5,010 bases of DNA from Actinomycetota bacterium (GTDB lineage: Bacteria > Actinomycetota > Thermoleophilia > Gaiellales > Gaiellaceae), in NCBI GenBank assembly GCA_005885565.1, contig VAXK01000109.1, positions 1 to 5,010 of the forward strand, read 5' to 3'. Every line of letters begins with the position of its first letter. Positions within the stretch are counted from its first letter, which is position 1. A program made the position numbers and the translations under genes. The notes beneath the pieces were generated by a model, which was not told the origin of the DNA, did no database searches, and saw only the letters and a program-made list of their open reading frames with translations. Positions 1-5,010 of the stretch are shown in pieces.

Positions 1-279
1 GTCCACGTCGTCCTCCATGAACTCGGGCGCGTCGAGCAAGGCGGTCTTCGCGGCGAGCGTGCGATCGCGGCGGATGCGGTCGATGGCGCGGTTGCGCGCC
101 GTCGTGACGAGCCAGGCGCGCAGGTTGGTGGGCGCCCCCTCGCGTGGCCAGCGCTCGGCGGCGACCGCGAACGCCTCCTGGGCGGCTTCCTCGGCGAGGT
201 CGAAGTCGCCGAGGAAGCCGATCAGCGCCGCGAGCACGCGGCCCCACTCGTCGCGGAAGACCTGTTCGAGCGCTACCAC
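1..279 (-). CDS. ECF sigma factor, ECF42/SigJ-like, N-terminal part (runs off left edge)
   Basis: This is the first 93 codons of an RNA polymerase sigma-70 factor of the extracytoplasmic-function type, which directs polymerase to a small regulon. The N-terminus (LEQVFRDEWGRVLAALIGFL) and the following DFDLAEEAAQEAF (residues 25-37) form the sigma region 2 core. ERWP near 42-45 and AWLVTTARNRAIDRIRRDR at 55-73 match the ECF42 pattern, where the last helix contacts the -10 element. The GTG start at 279 lies inside the end of the YCII gene (7-base overlap, GTGGTAG), and no other in-frame start was found upstream within the YCII gene. AGGAG sits too close to the GTG to be a normal Shine-Dalgarno; GGAGG at 300-296 is about 16 bases off, so coupled translation is likely. 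In known ECF42 families the protein carries a long C-terminal TPR-like extension and no anti-sigma partner; that part is outside the window. Confidence 0.93.
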   Translation of the reverse strand, partial: MVALEQVFRDEWGRVLAALIGFLGDFDLAEEAAQEAFAVAAERWPREGAPTNLRAWLVTTARNRAIDRIRRDRTLAAKTALLDAPEFMEDDVD

Positions 280-632
280 TCCTGAATGGGACGCACCTCC
301 ACGCCGCCTTCTAGGCGTGCGGCAGGGATGCGCGCCGCCAGGTCGATCGCCGCGTCGATGTCGTCCGCCTCGAAGAAGAGGTAGCCGCCGAGCGCCTCCT
401 TGACGGCGACGAAGGGTCCGTCGGTGGTGAGCGTCTTGCCGTCCTCGACGCGGACGGTCGTGGCCGTCTCGGGAGCATCCAGCCCGAGACCGGGTGTGAC
501 GCCGGGGGTCTGGTTGATCGCCTGGTAGTCGCCGAAGACCGCCTTGTGGTCGTCCTCCGAGAGCCGCGCCCACGCCTCCGGGTCGCGCGGCGTCGGGGCG
601 TCGCCCTGGTGGATCAGCAGCATGTACTTCAT
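273..632 (-). CDS. YCII-related (DGPF-domain) protein
   Basis: A 119-residue protein of the YCII/DGPF family, a small ferredoxin-like fold thought to act as a dimer in the cytoplasm; the biochemical role of the DGPF branch is unknown. It shows the expected opening MKYMLLIHQGD with His8, the family signature TTDGPF at 69-74 followed by VKEALGGYLFFEADDIDAA, and the closing ARIPAARLEGGVEVRPIQEW at 100-119. Length is normal for the family. The ATG at 632 has a strong AGGAGG ribosome site at 643-638, five to six bases upstream. Its stop overlaps the start of the ECF sigma gene, so the two form one operon. Genes for this family are the standard neighbours of ECF42 sigma factors and are reported targets of them. 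An ECF-like promoter lies just upstream at 662-689, which supports autoregulation. Confidence 0.95.
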   Translation of the reverse strand: MKYMLLIHQGDAPTPRDPEAWARLSEDDHKAVFGDYQAINQTPGVTPGLGLDAPETATTVRVEDGKTLTTDGPFVAVKEALGGYLFFEADDIDAAIDLAARIPAARLEGGVEVRPIQEW

Positions 633-642
633 CGCGTCCTCC

Positions 643-671
643 TCGTTCGTGGTCGTGTCTGGGACGAACGA
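643..671. repeat. 8-base inverted repeat in the divergent promoter region
   Basis: TCGTTCGT (643-650) and ACGAACGA (664-671) are perfect reverse complements separated by 13 bases. One arm abuts the ribosome site of the YCII gene and the other covers the -10 element of its candidate promoter. It could be a regulator site or chance in GC-rich DNA. Much of the right arm lies upstream of the predicted transcript start, so an RNA hairpin is less likely than a DNA site. Confidence 0.35.
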
Positions 672-682
672 CCGACCTCGAA
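656..682 (+). promoter_or_regulatory. weak candidate ECF-type promoter facing the FAD oxidase
   Basis: On the plus strand TGTCTG (656-661) is followed after 17 bases by CGAA (679-682). This resembles the ECF42-like spacing of the opposite promoter and interlocks with it almost symmetrically, but the -10 match (CGAA against CGA/TC) is imperfect. It would start transcription near 690 and give a leader of about 23 bases before the GTG at 713. It could easily be a chance match. Confidence 0.25.
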
Positions 683-689
683 ATGGACA
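662..689 (-). promoter_or_regulatory. candidate ECF42-type promoter for the YCII-sigma operon
   Basis: Read on the minus strand, TGTCCA (689-684) is followed after exactly 17 bases by CGTCC (666-662). The published ECF42 motif, as I recall it, is TGTCGA at -35 and CGA/TC at -10; this candidate matches five of six bases at -35 and CGTC fully. A start of transcription near 655-657 would leave a leader of about 24 bases that keeps the whole AGGAGG site of the YCII gene. Sequence match and position are seen; use by the neighbouring sigma factor is inferred. Confidence 0.6.
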
Positions 690-712
690 CCCGACCGTGA
701 GAGAGTAGGCTC

Positions 713-2116
713 GTGACGGCGATCGCCGAAGGGCTGACCCTCGACGACACGGCGCTCGCCGGGCTCCAGGCCGGCTTTCGCGGAGAGATCGTGGGCCGCG
801 ACGACGCGACCTACGACCAGCATCGGGCGGTCTGGAACGGCTCGATCGACCGGCGGCCGGCGCTGATCGCGCGCTGCGCGGGCGTGGCGGACGTGATCGC
901 GTCGGTACGGTTCGGCCGCGAGCACGGGCTGCCGGTCGCCGTTCGGAGCGGCGGGCACAGCTTCCCGGGCCTGTCCGTCGCGGACGATGCGTTCGTCGTC
1001 GACCTCGGCCTGCTGAAGGGCGTGCGTGTCGACCCGGAGGCGCGCACCGCGCGCGTGCAGGCGGGCGTCCTGCTCGGCGAGCTCGACCGCGAGACGCAGG
1101 CGTTCGGCCTGGCGGCGCCGTCGGGGATCGTCACCCACACGGGCGTCGCGGGCCTGACGCTCGGCGGTGGGATCGGCTGGATCATGCGCAAGCACGGCCT
1201 GTCGGTCGACAAGCTGCGCCGGGTCGACGTCGTCACCGCAGACGGCGAGCTCGTGCAGGCGACCGCCGACGAGAACGCGGACCTCTTCTGGGGCCTCTGT
1301 GGCGGCGGCGGCAACTTCGGGATCGTCACCGAGTTCGAGTTCGACCTCGTGCCCCTCGGCCCGACCGTGCTGGCGGGCCCGATCATGTGGCCGATGGAGG
1401 ACGCGCCGGAGGTGCTGCGCTTCTACCGCGACTGGGTCGCGGACGCGCCGGACGAGCTGATGACGATCGTGATCCACCGCAAGGCGCCGCCGCTTCCGTT
1501 CGTCCCCGAGGAGCTGCACGGCAAGCCGGTCGTGATGGTGGCGTGCTGCTGGGCGGGCGGCGTCGAGGACGGCGAGCGGGCGATCCGGCCGATGAAGGAG
1601 TTCGGCAAGCCGGTCGCGGACGTCTGCACGCCGAAGCCGTTCCTGACCCACCAGTCGATGTTCGACCCGAGCTTCGTGCCGGGCCGCTGGTACTACTTCA
1701 AGAGCTGCGACGTCCCGGCGCTGACGGACGAGATCATCGACATCACCGTCGAGCACTGCTCGCGGATCTCGTCGCCGCTGACGTCGTTCCCGATCTGGCA
1801 GATGGGCGGCGCCGTCGCGCGGGTGGGGGAGGACGAGACCGCGTTCAACGGCCGCGGAGCCGGCTTCACGTACAACATCGGCGCCTGCACCGCGACCACG
1901 GAGGGTTTCGACGAGGAACGTGACTGGGTGCGCAGCTTCTGGTCCGCGCTCGAGCCGCACTTCACGACGGTGTACGTGAACTTCCTGATGGACGAGGGTG
2001 AGGACCGGGTGAGGCAGGCCTACGGCGCGGAGAAGTACGAGCGGCTGAGGGCCCTGAAGCGGAAGTACGACCCCGACAACTTCTTCCGGATCAACCAGAA
2101 CATCCCGCCGGCCTGA
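713..2116 (+). CDS. FAD-linked oxidase, berberine-bridge / 6-hydroxynicotine oxidase-like
   Basis: A 467-residue flavoprotein oxidase of the PCMH/VAO superfamily with a C-terminal BBE segment. Members oxidise sugars, alkaloids or polyketides and pass electrons to oxygen; the substrate here cannot be named. The FAD domain is at about 45-215: RSGGHS at 78-83 contains His82, the predicted 8-alpha-histidyl FAD attachment, then GVAGLTLGGGIGW (144-156) and GGGGNFGIVTEFEF (197-210). The BBE tail YDPDNFFRINQNI (452-464) is intact, so the gene looks complete. The position equivalent to the second FAD-binding cysteine in bicovalent enzymes appears to be Val140, so a single covalent link is predicted. 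Cys196 stands where relatives usually have Arg (WGLRGGGGNFG). GTG713 is the first start after an in-frame TGA at 698; only a weak purine-rich site (GAGAG/AGTAGG) precedes it. No signal peptide is visible. It diverges from the YCII-sigma operon. Confidence 0.93.
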   Translation: MTAIAEGLTLDDTALAGLQAGFRGEIVGRDDATYDQHRAVWNGSIDRRPALIARCAGVADVIASVRFGREHGLPVAVRSGGHSFPGLSVADDAFVVDLGLLKGVRVDPEARTARVQAGVLLGELDRETQAFGLAAPSGIVTHTGVAGLTLGGGIGWIMRKHGLSVDKLRRVDVVTADGELVQATADENADLFWGLCGGGGNFGIVTEFEFDLVPLGPTVLAGPIMWPMEDAPEVLRFYRDWVADAPDELMTIVIHRKAPPLPFVPEELHGKPVVMVACCWAGGVEDGERAIRPMKEFGKPVADVCTPKPFLTHQSMFDPSFVPGRWYYFKSCDVPALTDEIIDITVEHCSRISSPLTSFPIWQMGGAVARVGEDETAFNGRGAGFTYNIGACTATTEGFDEERDWVRSFWSALEPHFTTVYVNFLMDEGEDRVRQAYGAEKYERLRALKRKYDPDNFFRINQNIPPA

Positions 2117-3362
2117 GCCTCCGGGCAACCGCGCGCCCCACGAGGCCCGCCAAGAGCACGCCGCTGCCGGCGACGACCGCGGTCCACGGCAGCGCCCCGA
2201 CGAGCACGACGCAGCCGGCGAGCCCGGCGACGTTCAGGACGCGCGGCCACCGCCGCTCGGAGGCCCGCTGCGTGTACGCGGACGCATTAGCGATCGCGTA
2301 GTAAAGGAGGACGCCGAAGGAAGAGAAGCCGATCGCGTTCCGCAGATCGGTTGTCGCGACGAGCAGGACGACGGCGATGCTGACCGCCAGCTCGGCGTGG
2401 TCGGGTACCTGGTAGCGGGGGTGGACCGAGGCGAGCCACCGCGGGAGGTCGCGGTTCCGCGCCATCGCGAGCGTCGTCCGGCCGATGCCCGCGATCAACG
2501 CGAGGAGGGAGCCGAGGCTCGCGACCGCCGCGCCGATCCGCACGACCGGGAGCGCCCACGCGGCATCCGCCGCGCGAGCCGCTGTCGCAAGTGGACGTGA
2601 ACTCGCAGCGAGCGCGGCCGGTCCGGCGCCCGACAGCGCGGCGAGGCCGACGACGAGGTACAGGCCGAGCGCGATCGCCAGGGTCATCGGAACCGCACGC
2701 GGGATCGTCCGCGACGGATCGCGCACCTCTTCTCCGAGCGTTGCAATGCGCGCGTAGCCCGCGAACGCGAAGAACAGCAGTCCCGCCGCTTGCAGCACGC
2801 CGTACGTGCCGACCGAGGAGAGGCCGATTCTCGTCGTGTCGGCACGTGGGCTCGTTGCGATCGCCAGCACGACCACGACGAGCGCGAGGATCGACACCGC
2901 GACGAGCAGGCGCGCCACGTCGACGGTGCGGGAGATGCCTCGATAGTTCGCGGCCGTGAGTGCAACGACCGCCGCGACACCGACCAGCCGGTCGGCCCAC
3001 ATCGGTCCCGCGACCGCATAGGACGCGAACGTCAGCGCCATCGCAGCGCACGAGGCCGTCTTGCCGATCACGAATCCCCAACCCGCGACGAAGCCCCACC
3101 AGTCGCCGAGGCGCTCCCGTCCGTAGACGTACGTGCCGCCGGAGGTCGGGTACTGCGCGGCGAGCTGCGCCGAGGCGACGGCGTTGCAGTACGCGACGCC
3201 GCCCGCGAGCGCCAGCCCGATCAGCAGGCCGCCGCCGGCCGCGCGCGCGGCCGGACCGAACGCGGAGAACACGCCGGCCCCGATCATCGAGCTGAGCCCG
3301 ATGACGACGGCGTCGCCGGTCCCGAGCCGGCGCGCGAGCGAGGTGGTCGCCGTGGACGTCAC
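2091..3362 (-). CDS. APC-family amino-acid permease
   Basis: A 423-residue inner-membrane transporter of the amino acid-polyamine-organocation (APC) superfamily, most like the YfnA/cationic amino-acid branch; the substrate is not readable. Family marks: MIGAGVF at 26-32 in the broken first helix, YPTSGGTYVYGRERLG at 71-86, FAFAGYARIATLGEEVRDPSRTIPRA at 198-223 and MARNRDLPRWL at 300-310, followed by VHPRYQVP. About twelve hydrophobic stretches are visible, for example near 45-65, 92-118, 127-140, 152-170, 187-205, 225-245, 272-295, 325-337, 343-360 and a final pair at 376-410, so it appears full length. The GTG start overlaps the stop of the HIT-like gene (GTGA), and no Shine-Dalgarno is visible upstream, so it probably depends on coupled re-initiation. 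Its last 26 bases overlap the end of the convergent oxidase gene. Confidence 0.93.
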   Translation of the reverse strand: MTSTATTSLARRLGTGDAVVIGLSSMIGAGVFSAFGPAARAAGGGLLIGLALAGGVAYCNAVASAQLAAQYPTSGGTYVYGRERLGDWWGFVAGWGFVIGKTASCAAMALTFASYAVAGPMWADRLVGVAAVVALTAANYRGISRTVDVARLLVAVSILALVVVVLAIATSPRADTTRIGLSSVGTYGVLQAAGLLFFAFAGYARIATLGEEVRDPSRTIPRAVPMTLAIALGLYLVVGLAALSGAGPAALAASSRPLATAARAADAAWALPVVRIGAAVASLGSLLALIAGIGRTTLAMARNRDLPRWLASVHPRYQVPDHAELAVSIAVVLLVATTDLRNAIGFSSFGVLLYYAIANASAYTQRASERRWPRVLNVAGLAGCVVLVGALPWTAVVAGSGVLLAGLVGRAVARRLRPAGCSG

Positions 3363-3853
3363 ATCGCGGCTGCGACGCGCTTGGCGGCCTCCACGAGCGC
3401 GTCGTCAGGCGCGTTGGGCAGGACGTCCTCCCAGACCGGGAGCATCATCCCCGACGCCTCGAGCATGCCGAGCGGCCGCGGCAGGAACCAGACGTGGAAG
3501 TGCGCCCCGCCGTCACCCCACCGATAGAGATGGACGCGCCCGACGTCGCCGAGCGACAGGATCGCGCGCTCGACGCGTGCGGCAACGCGACCGAAGTCGG
3601 CCGCCAGCTCCGCCGGCAGATCCGAGAACGAGTCGACGTGGACGCGGCTTGCGAGCCAGACAGAGCCGGGCAGGCTGCCGCCGACCGGCGGGTGCAGCGT
3701 CCAGTTCTCGTCCGACCAGACCGGGACGGTCGCCTGACCGGCGCAGATGCGGCAGGGCGGCCCGCCGGGCTCGCCGCGGCGCGGCGGCTCGGGGATCCGG
3801 CGTGGCCCCGGCTCGCGAACGACGAGCGGCTCGCAGTACGGAAGAGTGCTCAC
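3359..3853 (-). CDS. HIT-like (histidine triad) family protein
   Basis: A 164-residue protein resembling the HIT superfamily of nucleotide hydrolases and transferases, which cleave or move nucleoside monophosphates through a histidine intermediate. Visible marks are CRIC at 34-37, a CxxC of the kind that binds zinc in many HIT proteins, SDENWTLHPP at 47-56, the helix DLPAELAADFGRVAARVERA at 78-97, and the active-site strand GAHFHVWFLPRP at 116-127. The usual HxHxH triad reads H118-F-H120-V-W122: the central catalytic His is present but the third is Trp. That departs from the Hint/Fhit pattern and recalls the HPHPQ of GalT enzymes. Start chosen at GTG 3853 because AGGAG lies five bases upstream; a longer reading to 3970 would extend deep into the TetR gene with unlikely Arg-rich sequence. 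It overlaps the genes on both sides by GTGA. Confidence 0.85.
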   Translation of the reverse strand: MSTLPYCEPLVVREPGPRRIPEPPRRGEPGGPPCRICAGQATVPVWSDENWTLHPPVGGSLPGSVWLASRVHVDSFSDLPAELAADFGRVAARVERAILSLGDVGRVHLYRWGDGGAHFHVWFLPRPLGMLEASGMMLPVWEDVLPNAPDDALVEAAKRVAAAM

Positions 3854-4446
3854 GTTCTCTCCTTTCGTGACTCGACGCCCTCGATGCCGTTCAGCACGAG
3901 GGCGACGACGCGATCTCTGGTCTCGTCGGCCGGCCAGCCGTGGCGGCCGCGCAGGTGCACGTAGGTCCACGCGACGGCGTTGAAGGCGAGGTCCGCGGCC
4001 GGAACGACGTCCTCGCCCGCGGCAAGCGACCCGTCCTGCGCGCCCTCACGCAGGAACTGGATGAGCGGGTGGAGGTAGTCGGGCGGGTCGTCCGGCGTCG
4101 CCTTCTGGTGGAAGGCCTCGTCCGTCGCGAGCATCAGCGGCAGATGCCGCTCGAGGAGCTCGCAAAGCGCCTCGAGCCCGCGAACGAACCGCTCGCGCCC
4201 CGTGCCGGCAGACGTGAGAACGGGATACATCGTCGAGCGGAAGTCCTCCGCCAGCTCTCCGACGAGCGCGGTGATGAGGACGTCGCGGGTGAGGCCCTGG
4301 CGCCAGAGCGTCGAGCGGGCGCGACCGGAGACCTCGGCGACCCGCTCGAGCGTCAGTCCGGTCCAGCCGCGCTCGCGAAGAACGTTGATCGTCGCCTGCC
4401 GTAGCTGGTCGTCGAGCGCCACTCGCACCGTGGCTGGAGTGCTCAT
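3850..4446 (-). CDS. TetR/AcrR family transcriptional regulator
   Basis: A 198-residue helix-turn-helix repressor of the TetR type, which binds DNA as a dimer and releases it when a small ligand enters the C-terminal domain. The DNA-binding domain is at about 12-61: LRQATINVLRERGWTGLTLE, then RVAEVSGRARSTLWRQGLTRD, where RARSTLWR (42-49) is the recognition helix. The C-terminal half (about 70-190) is helical and diverse, so the ligand cannot be predicted. ATG 4446 is the earliest possible start, since an in-frame TGA lies just upstream at about 4455. No Shine-Dalgarno precedes it, which suggests a leaderless or nearly leaderless message. A 20-base palindrome covers the start codon, so it likely represses itself and the HIT-like and permease genes downstream, with which it forms an overlapping operon. 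Confidence 0.93.
   Translation of the reverse strand: MSTPATVRVALDDQLRQATINVLRERGWTGLTLERVAEVSGRARSTLWRQGLTRDVLITALVGELAEDFRSTMYPVLTSAGTGRERFVRGLEALCELLERHLPLMLATDEAFHQKATPDDPPDYLHPLIQFLREGAQDGSLAAGEDVVPAADLAFNAVAWTYVHLRGRHGWPADETRDRVVALVLNGIEGVESRKERT
3859..3863 (-). promoter_or_regulatory. ribosome binding site that fixes the HIT-like start
   Basis: AGGAG (3863-3859), within the A/G-rich run AAAGGAGAGA, stands five bases before the GTG at 3853. It lies inside the last codons of the TetR gene, whose stop overlaps that GTG. It decides the short start over the in-frame upstream alternative at 3970. Confidence 0.75.
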
Positions 4447-4464
4447 GCAACATCAGTGTTGCAT
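4445..4464. promoter_or_regulatory. palindromic operator over the TetR start codon
   Basis: ATGCAACA (4445-4452) and TGTTGCAT (4457-4464) are perfect 8-base inverted arms around the 4-base centre TCAG; with one mismatch the symmetry continues to 11 bases per arm (4442-4467). It is more AT-rich than its surroundings, has the size of a typical TetR-family site and overlaps the regulator's ATG (4446-4444). A terminator is unlikely because no T-run follows on either strand. Binding by the adjacent regulator is inferred. Confidence 0.75.
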
Positions 4465-4474
4465 AAGTGAGCCG

Positions 4475-4807
4475 CTACTGCTTGGCGGGAAGCGAGCGCG
4501 CGTAGGAGACGCCGCGCTCGACCCACGACGAGAGCTCCTCACTCGCCACCTGGTCCGAGTCCAGCCGCAGCCAGCCGGGCATCTCCCGGCCGCGCATCTC
4601 GAGCAGCCGCGCACCCGAGGTAGCGACGAGCGTCTCCGACTCCTCCCGGTCGACGCGGACGAGCAGGCCGCCCTGCCCGCTTGCAGCGACCGCCATGTTG
4701 CCGCCGATCAGGAAGGCGAGCCCGCCGAACATCTTCTTCTCGGTGAGCGCGGGCTCGCCGGCGACGAACTCGCGAATCCGCTCGGCGAGTTCTTCGTCGT
4801 AGGCCAT
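4475..4807 (-). CDS. TfoX N-terminal-domain protein
   Basis: A 110-residue protein consisting of the TfoX/Sxy N-terminal domain alone. The core is LTEKKMFGGLAFLIGGNMAVA at 21-41, followed by GGLLVRVDREESETL (46-60), MRGREMPGWLRLDSD (71-85) and SSWVERGVSYARSLP at 93-107. TfoX/Sxy of proteobacteria activates competence genes together with CRP, but single-domain actinobacterial versions lack the C-terminal helix-hairpin-helix part, and their role is unknown, so a competence function should not be assumed. ATG 4807 is the only plausible in-frame start. Only a weak purine stretch (CAAGA) precedes it. TACGAT at 4822-4817 could be a -10 element giving a very short leader. The stop lies 28 bases before the TetR start, in the same direction, with the palindromic operator in between, so it may be separately transcribed. 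Confidence 0.92.
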   Translation of the reverse strand: MAYDEELAERIREFVAGEPALTEKKMFGGLAFLIGGNMAVAASGQGGLLVRVDREESETLVATSGARLLEMRGREMPGWLRLDSDQVASEELSSWVERGVSYARSLPAKQ

Positions 4808-4816
4808 CGTCTTGCG

Positions 4817-4822
4817 ATCGTA
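4817..4822 (-). promoter_or_regulatory. possible -10 element for the TfoX-domain gene
   Basis: TACGAT on the minus strand fits the TANNNT -10 pattern and would start transcription within a few bases of ATG 4807. No convincing -35 was found at the expected distance. The rest of the 60-base gap (4808-4867) holds only an AGGAGG-like string about 35 bases from the start, too far to serve as its ribosome site. Confidence 0.2.
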
Positions 4823-4867
4823 CTCAGCGCGAGCCGGAGCGTCCTCCTGAGCTGGCGCAGCGAGCTG

Positions 4868-5010
4868 CTAGTGCTGGAATGGCTCCGGCGCGCGCCGCAC
4901 CACGATCGTCACTGGCACGTGGGGGTGGCTCCGCTCCGTGAAGACAGTGATGACCTGTCGCTCTGCCCAGGCGCAGGTCGCGAGGTGCTCCAGGGCATGC
5001 TCGCGGACTC
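4868..5010 (-). CDS. C-terminal part of an unrecognised protein (runs off right edge)
   Basis: An open minus-strand frame enters from the right edge and ends at TAG 4870-4868, giving 46 residues that include HALEHLATCAWAERQVITVF and then TERSHPHVPVTIVVRR before PEPFQH. About 40 of the 46 codons end in G or C, as in the surrounding genes, and the sequence alternates like a helix followed by a beta strand. I do not recognise the family. The gap to the TfoX-domain gene on the same strand is 60 bases. The opposite strand is also open across this stretch, but with weaker third-position bias (about 35 of 46) and no good start, so the minus-strand reading is preferred. Confidence 0.5.
   Translation of the reverse strand, partial: VREHALEHLATCAWAERQVITVFTERSHPHVPVTIVVRRAPEPFQH

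Noticed and set aside
17..403. Plus-strand 128-codon frame opposite the sigma and YCII genes
   Set aside because: Ser/Arg/Ala-rich shadow spanning two well-supported minus-strand genes.
629..2128. A 499-codon open frame antisense to the whole FAD oxidase gene
   Set aside because: Its product is rich in Arg, His, Val and Asp with no recognisable fold, and it mirrors the codon bias of the real plus-strand gene, which has intact FAD and BBE motifs. Long antisense frames are expected in GC-rich genes.
2790..3527. Plus-strand 245-codon frame across the permease start and the HIT-like gene
   Set aside because: Its translation is Arg-, Asp- and Ala-rich low-complexity sequence spanning two real opposite-strand genes, so it is a shadow.
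3133..3870. Second plus-strand 245-codon frame over the permease and HIT-like genes
   Set aside because: Very Arg/Ala/Pro-rich with no motifs; it covers the HIT-like gene and both its junctions and has no ribosome site.
3854..3970. N-terminal extension of the HIT-like protein to an upstream start at 3970
   Set aside because: The extra residues are Arg/Pro-rich and read out of frame through the TetR C-terminus. The GTG at 3853 has a well-spaced AGGAG and gives a normal family length.
4445..4464. The palindrome read as a transcription terminator of the TfoX-domain gene
   Set aside because: The stem is only 8 bases with moderate GC and no T-run follows on either strand; its position over a TetR start fits an operator better.
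4475..4807. Calling the TfoX-domain gene a competence regulator
   Set aside because: Only the N-terminal domain is present and no competence genes or CRP-S sites are seen nearby; the family name does not establish function here.

Overview
The window is GC-rich throughout, with strong G/C bias at third codon positions, GTG starts alongside ATG, tightly packed genes and two 4-base GTGA start/stop overlaps. The gene content (an ECF42-type sigma factor paired with a DGPF/YCII protein, a TetR regulator, a short TfoX-domain protein and a BBE-type flavoprotein) suggests a high-GC actinobacterium. A Thermoleophilia/Solirubrobacterales-like or streptomycete-like host is possible, but the sequence alone does not settle this. 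No rRNA, tRNA, CRISPR array, insertion sequence or phage gene was seen. No gene-free stretch exceeds about 80 bases.

Layout. (1) Bases 1-632, minus strand: a YCII/DGPF-domain protein is followed, with a 7-base overlap, by the N-terminal 93 codons of an ECF sigma factor that runs off the left edge. This is the classic ECF42 pairing. (2) Bases 633-712: an 80-base divergent promoter region with an ECF-like promoter facing the YCII gene, a weaker mirrored candidate facing right, and an 8-base inverted repeat. (3) Bases 713-2116, plus strand: a 467-residue FAD-linked oxidase of the berberine-bridge/6-hydroxynicotine oxidase family. (4) Bases 2091-4446, minus strand: a three-gene unit read TetR regulator, HIT-like protein, APC amino-acid permease, each junction a GTGA overlap. 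The permease end overlaps the oxidase end tail to tail by 26 bases. (5) Bases 4445-4464: a palindrome covering the TetR start codon, a likely autoregulatory operator. (6) Bases 4475-4807, minus strand: a TfoX N-terminal-domain protein. (7) Bases 4868-5010, minus strand: the probable C-terminal 46 codons of an unrecognised protein.

How they may work together. The YCII-sigma pair looks like a self-activating regulatory module, and the divergent oxidase may share its promoter region. The TetR-HIT-permease unit looks like a self-repressed uptake operon in which translation of each later gene depends on the one before. Its ligand and substrate cannot be read from the sequence. The window holds recognisable families in ordinary combinations. 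I did not find a clearly new system; the points most worth checking are the promoter architecture at 643-690, the operator over the TetR start, and the unusual residues in the oxidase and the HIT-like protein.
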